Shown here: positions 7,561 through 15,961 of the stretch, piece by piece
How positions within the stretch are numbered: position 1 is the stretch's first letter
Layout: each line of letters opens with the position of its first letter
NCBI GenBank assembly: GCA_029777225.1
Contig: JAKOSR010000159.1
Location: forward strand, 1 to 27,859
Direction: 5' to 3'
Origin: Chloroflexota bacterium
GTDB taxonomy: Bacteria; Chloroflexota; Anaerolineae; Anaerolineales; Anaerolineaceae
DNA length: 27,859 nucleotides
Translations under genes and position numbers: made by a program
The notes under the pieces: model-generated
Databases searched by the model: none
The model's input: only the letters and a program-made list of their open reading frames with translations
What the model was told of the DNA's origin: nothing

Positions 7561-8012
7561 GCCAAAAACTCCTCGTTGTTCTCAAAACGGGCCAGCTTCT
7601 CGCGCCATTCCGCGGAGACCGGTCGGGAATGCCCCTCGGCGTGGTCGTACGAGACCATTACCACCTCACCCCTGGCAAACACCTCCGCGCCATCCTCCGC
7701 CTCAATTTGGAAACGAAAGCGCAGGCTCTTGGAACCCAGCTGACTAAGGGTAATTCCAACGCGCGTGGGTTGCCCAAAGCGGATGGGATTGACATAGTCA
7801 ACATTGAGGGAGGCCACAACCATCCCCATGTTTTCCACGGTCTTGCCATCCCAAATGCCGGCCTGTTCGTAGTAAACCGTCCTGGCGGTTTCAACGTACT
7901 CCAGCATCTTGATGTTGTTGACATGCCTGTGTGTATCCAGGTCGGCGAAGCGAACCTCAATCGGATAATAAAAAGTGTAACTTTCAGGGTAGGCGGGGGT
8001 TTGTGTTGTCAT
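7557..8012 (-). CDS. Hotdog-fold acyl-CoA thioesterase (4HBT/YbgC-like)
   Basis: 151 residues from the chosen start. The signature VRFADLDTHRHVNNIKMLEYVETAR (20-44), with Asp24/Asp26 and the HVNN turn, identifies the single-hotdog 4-hydroxybenzoyl-CoA thioesterase family; it continues with DYVNPIRFGQPTRV. Such enzymes hydrolyse acyl-CoA thioesters; the chain specificity is unknown. The frame is open to 8075, but ATG 8012 is preferred: AGGAGA lies 6 nt upstream, and a TTGAGT-N17-TATAAT promoter would fall inside the longer version. It is the first gene of a two-gene operon with the M42 peptidase; no functional link between the two is evident. Confidence 0.9.
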   Translation of the reverse strand: MTTQTPAYPESYTFYYPIEVRFADLDTHRHVNNIKMLEYVETARTVYYEQAGIWDGKTVENMGMVVASLNVDYVNPIRFGQPTRVGITLSQLGSKSLRFRFQIEAEDGAEVFARGEVVMVSYDHAEGHSRPVSAEWREKLARFENNEEFLA

Positions 8013-8031
8013 GCGAATTCTCCTGCGCAGG

Positions 8032-8060
8032 ATTATAGCCAGCAAGCCCCTCAAACTCAA
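8032..8060 (-). promoter_or_regulatory. Sigma70-like promoter of thioesterase-M42 operon
   Basis: On the minus strand, TTGAGT (8060-8055) and TATAAT (8037-8032) are separated by 17 nt. The -10 ends about 20 nt before ATG 8012, leaving a short leader with the AGGAG ribosome site. Confidence 0.7.
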
Positions 8061-8123
8061 GGTTTTTGCACGCACTCCCCCTTTTTCTGCCAGCCTTGGA
8101 CCCCCAATTGGCCGAAATGACCC

Positions 8124-8170
8124 CTTGGAAAGGAAATTAATTTCCCAAGACGAGTCCCCTCCGGTAAAAT
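8124..8170 (+). promoter_or_regulatory. Control region of ccrM-like gene: palindrome, GANTC site, -10
   Basis: A 14-bp perfect palindrome, GGAAATTAATTTCC (8132-8145), sits inside a longer imperfect one (8124-8149, CTTGG...CCAAG). It is followed by a GAGTC site (8152-8156), which matches GANTC, and by a -10-like TAAAAT (8165-8170) 9 nt before the ATG. No convincing -35 is present, which may mean an activator binds the palindrome. The assignment is inference from position. Confidence 0.5.
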
Positions 8171-8179
8171 AAGAAGGAT

Positions 8180-9277
8180 ATGGAAAACCCGCTCGCGCCC
8201 TGGCTCGATAAAGTCCTCCAGGGGAATTGTATTGATGTGCTCACCAGCCTGCCGGCTGAGTCGGTGGACTTGGTTTTTGCCGACCCACCTTATAACCTCC
8301 AGCTCAAAGAGGACCTTTGGCGTCCGAACGTGACCAAGGTCCAGGGCGTGGATGAGGCCTGGGATAAATTTGAGACCCTTTCCGCCTATGACGATTTCAC
8401 CCGCGAATGGCTGATGGCCTGCCGACGTGTGCTAAAGCCCACCGGCACGCTTTGGGTGATTGGCTCTTACCATAACATTTACCGGGTTGGCCGGATTTTG
8501 CAGGACCTTGGCTATTGGATTCTCAACGACATCGTCTGGATTAAGAGCAACCCCATGCCCAATTTCCGTGGTGTACGGTTCACCAACGCCCACGAGACCC
8601 TGCTTTGGGCGCAAAAGGAGCGTGGCGCCAAATATACCTTTAACTACCACGCCATGAAAGCGCTCAATGATGACCTTCAGATGCGCTCGGATTGGTTCCT
8701 GCCCATCTGCACCGGCGCGGAACGCCTGAAGGAGAACGGCAAGCGCACCCACCCCACCCAAAAACCGGAAGCCTTGCTTTACCGTGTTTTGCTTTCCTCC
8801 ACCAATGCCGGGGACGTGGTGCTCGATCCCTTCTTTGGCACGGGTACCACCGGGGCCATGGCGCGCAAGCTTCAGCGCCACTTCATTGGTATCGAGGTGG
8901 AGCAACACTACGTGGAAGCCGCCTGTGAACGCCTCAGCCACGACGTCCAGCTTGAATTTGACGCGCCCATTTTCATCACCCCCAACCTGCGCAACCAAAA
9001 ACGTGTCCCCTTTGGTATCCTGGTGGAACAAGGGCTGATTAACCCCGGCACAACCCTCTATTTTGGCCTGGAAAGCGACATCCGCGCCATCGTCCAGGCG
9101 GATGGGGCGCTGGTGATGGACGGCCAGAGGGGCTCCATCCACGCCCTGGCCCGTACCTTACGCAAGGGGCCAGCCAACGGCTGGGAGCTTTGGTATTATT
9201 GGGACGAAAGCGCCCACGAGCGCCAACCCATTGAGAAACTGCGGGCAGCTTATCGCGCCCAACTGCGAGAAGAATGA
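8180..9277 (+). CDS. CcrM-like DNA adenine methyltransferase, GANTC-type (solitary)
   Basis: 365 residues, beta-class amino-methyltransferase order: catalytic DPPY at 35-38 inside VFADPPYNLQL, then WVIGSYHNIYRVGRILQDLG, NDIVWIKSNPMPNFRG, HPTQKPEALLYRV, and the SAM-binding DPFFGTGTTG (216-225). Much of this matches remembered Caulobacter CcrM closely. The C-terminal part (about 268-365; RVPFGILVEQGLINPGTTLYF, GSIHALARTL, NGWELWYYWD) corresponds to the CcrM C-terminal DNA-recognition (RAMA-type) domain. CcrM methylates adenine in GANTC after replication. No restriction nuclease is adjacent, so it looks like a solitary regulatory methylase. AAGGA lies only 1 nt from ATG 8180, and the -10-like element is 9 nt away, so a leaderless or very short-leader message is possible. 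Methylation of GANTC is inferred from similarity. Confidence 0.92.
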   Translation: MENPLAPWLDKVLQGNCIDVLTSLPAESVDLVFADPPYNLQLKEDLWRPNVTKVQGVDEAWDKFETLSAYDDFTREWLMACRRVLKPTGTLWVIGSYHNIYRVGRILQDLGYWILNDIVWIKSNPMPNFRGVRFTNAHETLLWAQKERGAKYTFNYHAMKALNDDLQMRSDWFLPICTGAERLKENGKRTHPTQKPEALLYRVLLSSTNAGDVVLDPFFGTGTTGAMARKLQRHFIGIEVEQHYVEAACERLSHDVQLEFDAPIFITPNLRNQKRVPFGILVEQGLINPGTTLYFGLESDIRAIVQADGALVMDGQRGSIHALARTLRKGPANGWELWYYWDESAHERQPIEKLRAAYRAQLREE

Positions 9278-9298
9278 CCATCTACAAAGAAGGAAAAC

Positions 9299-11071
9299 AT
9301 GACTGAAACGAACGCTTACACCCAATCACCCTGGAGCTTGAAAGACCTTTTTAACGGCTTCGATGATGCCAATATCGACGCGACATACCAACAAATGGAA
9401 GCCCTAATAACCAATTTTGAAGCTTACCGCGCAGAGCTGCAGGCTGGTATCCCCACTGAACGCTTCCTGGTAATCATCCACGCCATGGAAACCCTCGAAA
9501 AACTGGGTTACCGTCTTTATGGATTCGCGGAACTCTCTTTCGCGGCCAACACCCAGGACCAAAAAGCCCAGATTGCCATCGCCAGGGTTCAACAATTCAT
9601 CGCGGACGCTGAAAACCGCACCCTGTTCTTCAGCCTGTGGTGGAAGGCTTTGGACAATGAAAACGCCAGCCGCCTGCTGGCCGCCAGTGGGGATTACCGC
9701 TATTGGCTGGAGCAAATACGCAACTTCAAGCCTTACACCCTCAGCGAGCCTGAGGAAAAGGTAGTCAATATCAAGAACGTGACCGGCAATTCCGCGTTGA
9801 ACATGCTCTACGACTCCATCACCAACCGCTACACCTTTAAACTCACAGTCGCGGGGGAGGAGAAGGAACTGACCCGCGGGGAGCTGATGGTGCTTGCCCG
9901 CAGTGATGACGCGGACCTGCGCGCCCAGGCGTACCAGGAACTTTACCGGGTCTATGGACACGACGCCCCCATCCTTGGTCAGATATACCAAAACCTGGTG
10001 CGGGACTGGCGCAACGAGAACGTGTCCCTGCGTGGCTTTAAAAGCCCGATTTCGGTCCGCAACCAGGTCAACGACCTGCCCGACACGGTGATTGAAACGC
10101 TTTTGGATGTTTCCCGCAAGAATATTGGCATCTTCCACCGCTATTTCCAACTCAAAGCTAAAAAGCTGGGCATTGAGAAACTGCGCCGGTACGATATCTA
10201 CGCCCCGGTCTCCAAATCTGACAAACGCTTCTCCTTCCAACAGGGCATCGACCTGACCTTTGAAGCCTTTGAGCGCTTTGATGGCAAGTTCGCGCGCCTG
10301 GCCAAACGCGTGTTTGATGAACAGCACGTGGATAGCGAAGTGCGCAAGGGCAAGATGGGCGGGGCGTTCTGCTCCACCCTCCTGCCTGAGTTGACCCCAT
10401 GGGTACTGCTCAACTACCAGGGCAAGGCCGACGACGTCTCCACCATGGCCCACGAACTCGGCCACGCCATCCACTCCATGATGGCTGAAAACCATAGCTT
10501 GTTCACGCAGCATGCCTGCCTGCCGCTGGCTGAGACCGCCTCGACCTTTGGCGAAATGACCCTGACAGACCTGTTACTGGAACGCGAGAGCGACCCATCG
10601 GTCAAACAGGACCTGCTTTTCCGCCAGCTGGACGACGCCTTTGCCACCATCCTGCGCCAGGTTTACTTCGCGCTGTTTGAACGCCAGGCGCACGAGATGA
10701 TCGTGAAGGACGCCTCGGTGGACGAGCTTTCAGAGGCTTACCTCGCCAACCTCAAGGAGGAATTTGGTGACGCGGTGGATGTCTCGGATGAGTTCAAGTA
10801 CGAGTGGGTCTCCATCCCGCACATCTACGGCACCCCGTTCTATGTGTATGCCTACGCGTTTGGCCAGTTGCTGGTTTTCGCTCTTTACCAGCTTTACAAA
10901 AAGGAAGGCGAAGCCTTCAAGCCCAAGTACATGCGCATCCTTTCCGCTGGCGGCTCCATCGCGCCCATCGCACTGCTGGCCGAAGCTGGCCTGGACGTCA
11001 CCAAGCCCGAATTCTGGCAGGGTGGCTATGACGTCATCAACGAAATGGTCAACAGGCTGGAAGCGCTCTAA
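9299..11071 (+). CDS. M3-family oligoendopeptidase (PepF-like)
   Basis: 590 residues, the usual size for PepF/M3 oligoendopeptidases, which are cytosolic zinc enzymes that cut short peptides. The zinc site HELGH is at 385-389 (context MAHELGHAIHSM), and the third ligand is probably Glu412 in ETASTFGEM. The N-terminal helical region (about 1-200) and the C-terminal HIYGTPFYVYAYAFGQLL segment are typical. AGAAGGAAAAC directly precedes the ATG. It lies 21 nt after the ccrM-like gene and probably shares its transcript, although the functions are unrelated. A strong intrinsic terminator follows. There is no signal peptide. Confidence 0.95.
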   Translation: MTETNAYTQSPWSLKDLFNGFDDANIDATYQQMEALITNFEAYRAELQAGIPTERFLVIIHAMETLEKLGYRLYGFAELSFAANTQDQKAQIAIARVQQFIADAENRTLFFSLWWKALDNENASRLLAASGDYRYWLEQIRNFKPYTLSEPEEKVVNIKNVTGNSALNMLYDSITNRYTFKLTVAGEEKELTRGELMVLARSDDADLRAQAYQELYRVYGHDAPILGQIYQNLVRDWRNENVSLRGFKSPISVRNQVNDLPDTVIETLLDVSRKNIGIFHRYFQLKAKKLGIEKLRRYDIYAPVSKSDKRFSFQQGIDLTFEAFERFDGKFARLAKRVFDEQHVDSEVRKGKMGGAFCSTLLPELTPWVLLNYQGKADDVSTMAHELGHAIHSMMAENHSLFTQHACLPLAETASTFGEMTLTDLLLERESDPSVKQDLLFRQLDDAFATILRQVYFALFERQAHEMIVKDASVDELSEAYLANLKEEFGDAVDVSDEFKYEWVSIPHIYGTPFYVYAYAFGQLLVFALYQLYKKEGEAFKPKYMRILSAGGSIAPIALLAEAGLDVTKPEFWQGGYDVINEMVNRLEAL

Positions 11072-11092
11072 GCGCTGCAACCAGACGCAATC

Positions 11093-11134
11093 AATCCCCA
11101 GGCCGGTTATCCGTCTTGGGGATTTTTTATTTTC
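11093..11134 (+). terminator. Intrinsic terminator after M3 peptidase
   Basis: Stem AATCCCCA (11093-11100) pairs with TGGGGATT (11117-11124) around a 16-nt loop and is followed by a T-rich run. Confidence 0.85.
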
Positions 11135-11148
11135 TTCTGCCTGTTCAT

Positions 11149-11229
11149 TTGACAATAATGTCAACAAATATTGAGTATCGCGTAGACGTCTGAAATATTT
11201 ATGGAAAACGCGATTAATTCTTGTATAAT
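11149..11229 (+). promoter_or_regulatory. Promoter region of beta-helix protein gene
   Basis: A perfect inverted repeat TTGACA-ATAA-TGTCAA lies at 11149-11164. A perfect -10 hexamer TATAAT lies at 11224-11229, with no good -35 at normal spacing. The stretch is AT-rich compared with the genes. The repeat is about 60 nt upstream of the -10, a position suited to an activator or repressor site; this is inference. Confidence 0.45.
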
Positions 11230-11294
11230 TTTATTGTTCTGTTCTGCTTCTACAATCAACACATCCGCTTAATGCTTTCCCATAAGGAGGAAAC

Positions 11295-13040
11295 ATGAGT
11301 CCAACCAAGGCGCAATCCATCTTATTACGCCTTCTTGTCCTGTGCTGCCTGATGGTAATACCCGCTTCAGTGCAGGCGGGCAATGGAACCCAGGCAACAT
11401 TCACCGTAAACACAACAACAATGCTCAATGATTTACACTTGGGGGACAATATTTGCGCCGATTCCAACGGACAATGCGGACTGTTCGCGGCCGTCCAGGA
11501 ATCCAATTATGACGATGACACGGACATCATCAACTTGCCTGCTGGCGTCTTTTACATCCCTTCAAGGCTTGAGCTGGTAAAACCGGTCAGGATTACTGGG
11601 TCTGGTAGTGCTCAAACCCAAACTGTAATTAATGGGTTTAGCGCCGGAACCGAACCCGCTTTTCGAATCAGGGCTAACGCCACCATAGAAAATCTGGCCA
11701 TTGTTGGCTTTAACCAGGCAGTTGTCATCAACAGCGCGGAATCCAGCAAAACACTCTACCTGCAAGGTGTCCGCGTGGAGAATTGCGGAAACGAACTGGC
11801 TGAAGTGGGACCAGCAATCACGAACACGTGCGCGTCTTGCGCCATCCACATATCGGAGAGTAGCGAGATTAGGAACAACCATTCAGATTCTTGTGGAGCC
11901 ATCACCAACATAGGCACCCTGACCATAAGCAGTAGTACTGTCAGCGCCAATACAAGTTCCGTTTCGTATGGTGGCGCGATTTGTAGCAGTGGTGTCGGAA
12001 ACACTCTGTCCATCAATAACAGCCTGATCCACAGCAACAGCGCGGATAATGTTGACAACGGGTACGGCGGTGCCCTGTTTCTTGATGATGGAACGTTTAC
12101 GATAACGAGTAGCGAGTTTTTCAACAATTCATCTGGTAAGGGAGGCGGAGCAATAAATTTAAGGGGTGGCACGCTATCCATCACTTTATCCAAAGTTTAC
12201 GCCAACCTTGCCAATTATGGTGGAGGGCTCGCGTTATCCGGCGACTCGGCGGAAATTGTAAACAGCCTGATCATGGACAACCAGGCCGAAGGTTATGGCG
12301 GGGGCCTGTACATCTTGAAAGGCGCGTCCATCACAAATTCATCCGTCATCAATAACACAGCCGGCACCGCGGGCGGTGCGGTGGCTATCAGCGACGAGAT
12401 GCTAACCATTACGAATTCAACCGTAAGTGGTAACAAAGCCAGTGTGGATGGCGGTGGGTTTTACCTCAGCAACACGGCCGTCATCCGGCTCGCGAACGCC
12501 ACCCTCACCGACAATACCGCCGACTTTGACCTTGACGATGAAATATTGGGCATGGGCGGTGGCTTTTATACCACGGGCAACAGCAAGGTCATTTCGAGAA
12601 ACAGTGTGATTGCCGGTAATAAGGACCTGAAGGCTGTGCCATTCGAGGTCGTCGCGACAGATTGTTATGGCAAACTAGAGTCTGATGGTTACAACCTGCT
12701 TGGATACGCAGGAGGGTTTTGCACCCTCAGCGGAAACCTTCAGGGGATGCAATACGGAACAGCTGGTGTGTTGCTCGACCCCAAACTTGGTCCCCTCACG
12801 CTATACGCGGACAACACGCAATACTACCACCCGCTCTTTTGGGGCCCCGCGGTGGATGCGGGCAACCCTGCCGGGTGTCGTGACTTTACCAACGTGTTGC
12901 TCACTTCGGACCAGTTGCAGGAGAACCCACGTCCTTACGCGGGGGGTTCAGCGACAGGTTACACACCACGTTGCGACCTGGGGGCAATTGAATCAACCAT
13001 TGCCCGGCGCAACCTATTCCTCCCACTGGCAATCCGGTAA
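11295..13040 (+). CDS. Secreted right-handed beta-helix protein with CSLREA-like N-terminus and LPL tail
   Basis: 581 residues. A clear signal peptide (hydrophobic LLRLLVLCCLMVIPASVQA, cleavage after about residue 29) is followed by a CSLREA-like segment (TFTVNTTTMLNDL..GDNICADSNGQCGLFAAVQESN..DIINLPAG) in which the core motif has drifted. About 300 residues of beta-helix repeats follow, with recurring short units of the types SSSTVSANTS, GGAICS, ITNSTVSGN and GGGFYL. The last part (AVDAGNPAGC..CDLGAIES) resembles the choice-of-anchor Q region seen on bacterial surface proteins, and the protein ends in NLFLPLAIR. It is probably a surface or extracellular adhesin-like or polysaccharide-binding protein; no catalytic residues were recognised. 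Strong ribosome site AAGGAGGAA before ATG 11295. It is a single-gene unit bounded by terminators. Confidence 0.88.
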   Translation: MSPTKAQSILLRLLVLCCLMVIPASVQAGNGTQATFTVNTTTMLNDLHLGDNICADSNGQCGLFAAVQESNYDDDTDIINLPAGVFYIPSRLELVKPVRITGSGSAQTQTVINGFSAGTEPAFRIRANATIENLAIVGFNQAVVINSAESSKTLYLQGVRVENCGNELAEVGPAITNTCASCAIHISESSEIRNNHSDSCGAITNIGTLTISSSTVSANTSSVSYGGAICSSGVGNTLSINNSLIHSNSADNVDNGYGGALFLDDGTFTITSSEFFNNSSGKGGGAINLRGGTLSITLSKVYANLANYGGGLALSGDSAEIVNSLIMDNQAEGYGGGLYILKGASITNSSVINNTAGTAGGAVAISDEMLTITNSTVSGNKASVDGGGFYLSNTAVIRLANATLTDNTADFDLDDEILGMGGGFYTTGNSKVISRNSVIAGNKDLKAVPFEVVATDCYGKLESDGYNLLGYAGGFCTLSGNLQGMQYGTAGVLLDPKLGPLTLYADNTQYYHPLFWGPAVDAGNPAGCRDFTNVLLTSDQLQENPRPYAGGSATGYTPRCDLGAIESTIARRNLFLPLAIR

Positions 13041-13055
13041 GAGGCTGCATAAACC

Positions 13056-13083
13056 AAAAGGAGCCCTAAACCGGGCTCCTTTT
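13056..13083. terminator. Bidirectional terminator
   Basis: AAAAGGAGCCC (13056-13066) pairs perfectly with GGGCTCCTTTT (13073-13083) around a 6-nt loop. A-runs on one side and T-runs on the other serve both strands, separating the beta-helix gene from the convergent metF. Confidence 0.88.
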
Positions 13084-13101
13084 GTTAAGGGGTTGAGCCA
13101 C

Positions 13102-13998
13102 TCAGGCTGCGTTGGTCGGGGTGTTTTCCGCCTCAAGGATGTTTTGGATTGCATCGCTGACGCGGGTGGCCGTTTCCACGTTGTTCATTGTATAAAGGTG
13201 AATGCCGCGTACATCGTGATCAATTAAGTCGATGATTTGTTCTGTCGCGTAGTAAATGCCGGCGTCAAACAGGGCCTTCGGATTTTCGCCATATCGGCTG
13301 AATAGGCGCGAAAGCTTGGCCGGCACGCTCGCCCCGCTGAGCGCGACGGTGCGTTCAATTTGCCGCAGGCTGGTGATGGGCATGATGCCTGCCTCGATGG
13401 GTACGTGGATGCCCGCCTTCTCTGCTTTCTCCCGAAACTCATAGAACTTGCTGTTATCAAAGAAAAGCTGGGTTATCAGGTGCGTGACGCCGTTCTCAAT
13501 CTTGATTTTGAGATGTTCAATATCTTTTTCCATCGATTCGGCTTGGTAATGGACTTCCGGGTAGCAAGCCCCGAGCAGGTTAAAACTGGAGTCGTAGGCT
13601 TTGATAAACGCTGCCAGGTCACTGGCATGCCTAAAATCCTCCTTGGGCGGGACGTCGGGCGAGATATCCCCGCGCAGGACCATGATGTTTTGCACTTGGT
13701 TTGCCTTCAGCTGCTCCAACGCGGAAAGGACTTCACCCTTGTCAGAATTAACGCAGGTCAGGTGGGCCACCGGCTCGATATGGTAGGTGCTCAAAATGAG
13801 CGCGGCAATTTCGATGGTCTTATCCCGCTGGGCTTTACTTCCCCCCGCGCCATAGGTCACACTGATGAAATCCGCGGGGATGCCACGCAACTTCAGGAGC
13901 GTGTTATAGATGACGTTGTAAGGGGTATCTTTTTTGGGCGGAAAAATTTCCAGCGAAAAGATAATTTTCTTATGGTCGAAAATTTTTGATATGTCCAT
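13102..13998 (-). CDS. metF: 5,10-methylenetetrahydrofolate reductase
   Basis: 298 residues, normal length for bacterial MetF. It is an FAD-containing TIM-barrel enzyme that reduces methylene-THF to methyl-THF for methionine synthesis. Motifs: FSLEIFPPK with the catalytic Glu17, SVTYGAGGSKAQRDKT, VAHLTCVNSDK, NIMVLRGDI, GACYPEVHYQA, THLITQLFFDN and EAGIMPITS. The frame continues open to 14109, but ATG 13998 fits the family start and has GGAGAG upstream. The coding sequence is more AT-rich than its neighbours, a possible but weak sign of different ancestry. It is a single-gene unit; no SAM riboswitch is seen in the short leader. Confidence 0.94.
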   Translation of the reverse strand: MDISKIFDHKKIIFSLEIFPPKKDTPYNVIYNTLLKLRGIPADFISVTYGAGGSKAQRDKTIEIAALILSTYHIEPVAHLTCVNSDKGEVLSALEQLKANQVQNIMVLRGDISPDVPPKEDFRHASDLAAFIKAYDSSFNLLGACYPEVHYQAESMEKDIEHLKIKIENGVTHLITQLFFDNSKFYEFREKAEKAGIHVPIEAGIMPITSLRQIERTVALSGASVPAKLSRLFSRYGENPKALFDAGIYYATEQIIDLIDHDVRGIHLYTMNNVETATRVSDAIQNILEAENTPTNAA

Positions 13999-14202
13999 GC
14001 CGCTCTCCGGTTCTATGCTAATTTTATCCTGTGTTTCCAAATTTTGAAAAAAGTCTATGGGGGTAGATTGGCCAGCAATAAATCCGTAACCTGGCCAATA
14101 GATCTTCACCTATCGTCCGCTGCTTGGGTCCAGACCGAGCCTCCCCACCTATCGGATGTGGTATATTATTCGTTACTTTTACCCTGTACCGGAGGCTTTG
14201 AA

Positions 14203-14841
14203 ATGTATGTTGCCATTGAAGGCGTGATTGGCGTGGGAAAGACCACGCTGGCGCGCTTCCTGCGTGAGCCCTTCCAGGCTGACCTGCTCCTCGAAGTTTT
14301 CGAGGAGAACCCCTTTCTAAGCAGCTTCTACGCGGACCGCGAACGTTACGCGTTCCAAACCCAGATTTTCTTCCTGCTCAGCCGGTACCAGCAGCAACAT
14401 AAGGTCATCCCCGAAACACTGAATGCCGGTCGCATGTTGATTTCGGACTACACTTTCGATAAGGACGCGCTTTTTGCCGGAATCAACCTGGCTGGCGATG
14501 AACTGGACATGTATCACCGGGTCCACCAGGCTCTGGCGGAGAAAATTCCACAGCCAGACCTGGTTGTTTACCTGCGCGCCACAACTTCCACGCTGATGCA
14601 ACGCATCGCCCATCGTGACCGCCCCTACGAACGGGACATGGACCAGGCTTACATCAACGAGCTCAACCAGGCCTACGACGTTTTTTTCTCCCAGCCCAAG
14701 TGGCAGGGCCGCTTGCTGGTCCTCGACACAGACGATTTGAACATCATCGCCCGTGCGGATGACCTCCGCCTTGTCACCAATCGCATCCGCGAGGCCTTGC
14801 GGCTCGCGCCTTACCAGGAAAGCCTGCCACTGGGCAATTAA
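14203..14841 (+). CDS. Deoxynucleoside kinase (dAK/dGK family), copy 1
   Basis: 212 residues from ATG 14203, which has GGAGG 7 nt upstream; the frame is open further back, but that part does not look like the family. It phosphorylates deoxynucleosides for dNTP salvage. The P-loop GVIGVGKT is at 7-14, then FEENPFLSSFY, DRERYAFQTQIFFLLSR, SDYTFDKDALFA (the position of the DRS-like motif), VVYLRATTSTLMQRI, and the lid HRDRPYERDMDQAYI. The substrate (dA, dG or dC) cannot be decided from sequence alone. The next gene begins 11 nt downstream. A related kinase (16251-16883, minus strand) faces it across the DnaA-box region. Confidence 0.9.
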   Translation: MYVAIEGVIGVGKTTLARFLREPFQADLLLEVFEENPFLSSFYADRERYAFQTQIFFLLSRYQQQHKVIPETLNAGRMLISDYTFDKDALFAGINLAGDELDMYHRVHQALAEKIPQPDLVVYLRATTSTLMQRIAHRDRPYERDMDQAYINELNQAYDVFFSQPKWQGRLLVLDTDDLNIIARADDLRLVTNRIREALRLAPYQESLPLGN

Positions 14842-14852
14842 GGAGCACACTC

Positions 14853-15860
14853 ATGCGCGTTACCCCAGACATGCTTGTCAAACTGGCCAAGGACCATCTT
14901 GCCAGGCGGATGCGCCAGCCAAACGACATCATCGCCGTGTATCTGACCGGCTCAGTCCTGCGACCTGAACCTCTCCTGGGGGGAACCACCGATATTGATA
15001 TGGTCATCATCCACAAGGAGAATCCGGCCGTCGCGCGAGAGGTGTTGCGCGTCAGCACTGAAGTCTCGTTTGATATCGAGCACCACCACCAGTCCTTCTA
15101 TACCTTTCCGCGTCGACTGCGCCAAAATCCCTGGCTCGGCTTCGCACTGTGTGACCACAACAGCTTCCTGTATGATCCCGACCATTGGCTCGATTTCATC
15201 CAGGCAGGGGTGAATGCCCAGTTCGACACACCCGAATCCTTCTACGCCCGCTCAAGCGCGCTTGCCGAGAAAGCCCGTCAAACCTGGTTTGAACTGGAGG
15301 CAAACGAGACGGATAGTTTACCCGCTTGGATGGTGGGCTACCTCAAAGCGGTGGGTCTGGCTGTGAACGCCATCGCGGCGTTGAGCGGACAAGCCCTCAC
15401 CATCCGCCGCCTGCTGCTTGATTTCCCTGCCCGCGCGGAAGCTGTGGGCCAACTGCCCCTGGCAGGCGCCCTCGCCCGTCTGCTTGGCAATGAAAATTTC
15501 TCACCCGAGGCCTATCACCTCTGGCGGCCGGCCTGGGAACAAGCCCTGCTAAGCGCCAGCCAGGCTCCAAACTGTCCTCCCAACCTGAGCCGCGCACGCA
15601 AGCCATATTTCCTCACAGCCTGCGATTCAATCGCGGAAAGTGGCACCGCCTTCGCCACACTCTGGCCCATCCTCGAGACCTGGCGCCAATCCGCGGAAGT
15701 GCTCGCCGATGTCCCCGCGCAGCAGGAATCCTGGTTGGAATTTCTTGCCAGCCTTGGCTTTACTTCACTGACCACGGAAAAAATGACCCAATCCCTGGAT
15801 TACTTCATCGAACAGGTCGAAGCGCTCCTGGAAACCTGGAAGGGCGAGTACGGTTTATAA
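14853..15860 (+). CDS. Nucleotidyltransferase-fold protein, substrate unknown
   Basis: 335 residues. The N-terminal part has the polymerase-beta nucleotidyltransferase signature: LTGSVLRPEPLLGGTTDIDMVII, giving Gly33-Ser34 and Asp47/Asp49, with a likely third acidic residue at Asp74 or Glu76 in SFDIEHHH. After about residue 115 it becomes largely helical, as in kanamycin or streptomycin adenylyltransferase-like proteins. These enzymes transfer NMP to a small molecule or protein. No resistance phenotype should be assumed. Ribosome site AGGAG lies just before ATG 14853. It sits directly behind the deoxynucleoside kinase gene and is probably co-transcribed, so a nucleotide-related role is possible, but that is inference from context only. 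Confidence 0.72.
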   Translation: MRVTPDMLVKLAKDHLARRMRQPNDIIAVYLTGSVLRPEPLLGGTTDIDMVIIHKENPAVAREVLRVSTEVSFDIEHHHQSFYTFPRRLRQNPWLGFALCDHNSFLYDPDHWLDFIQAGVNAQFDTPESFYARSSALAEKARQTWFELEANETDSLPAWMVGYLKAVGLAVNAIAALSGQALTIRRLLLDFPARAEAVGQLPLAGALARLLGNENFSPEAYHLWRPAWEQALLSASQAPNCPPNLSRARKPYFLTACDSIAESGTAFATLWPILETWRQSAEVLADVPAQQESWLEFLASLGFTSLTTEKMTQSLDYFIEQVEALLETWKGEYGL

Positions 15861-15891
15861 CCAGCCTTTCAACCCAACTTCACCCTGCGCC

Positions 15892-15961
15892 TGTGGATAA
15901 CTGCCCTTTTTCTGTGGATAACTCCCGGAAACTGTGCATAATACGGGTCAACTTATCCACA
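15892..15961. repeat. Four helically phased DnaA boxes
   Basis: TGTGGATAA at 15892-15900 and 15913-15921, TGTGCATAA at 15933-15941 (fits TTWTNCACA on the other strand), and TTATCCACA at 15953-15961. Starts are 21, 20 and 20 bp apart, about two helical turns each. The first three point one way and the last the other. Confidence 0.85.

Noticed and set aside
9404..10513. Long open frame of 369 codons on the minus strand, opposite the M3 peptidase
   Set aside because: It lies wholly inside a well-supported peptidase gene, has no recognisable domain, and such frames are common opposite GC-rich genes.
13999..14202. Longer N-terminal versions of metF (to 14109) and of the kinase (from 14044), which would overlap each other
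   Set aside because: The extra residues do not resemble either family, and good ribosome sites precede the internal ATGs at 13998 and 14203.
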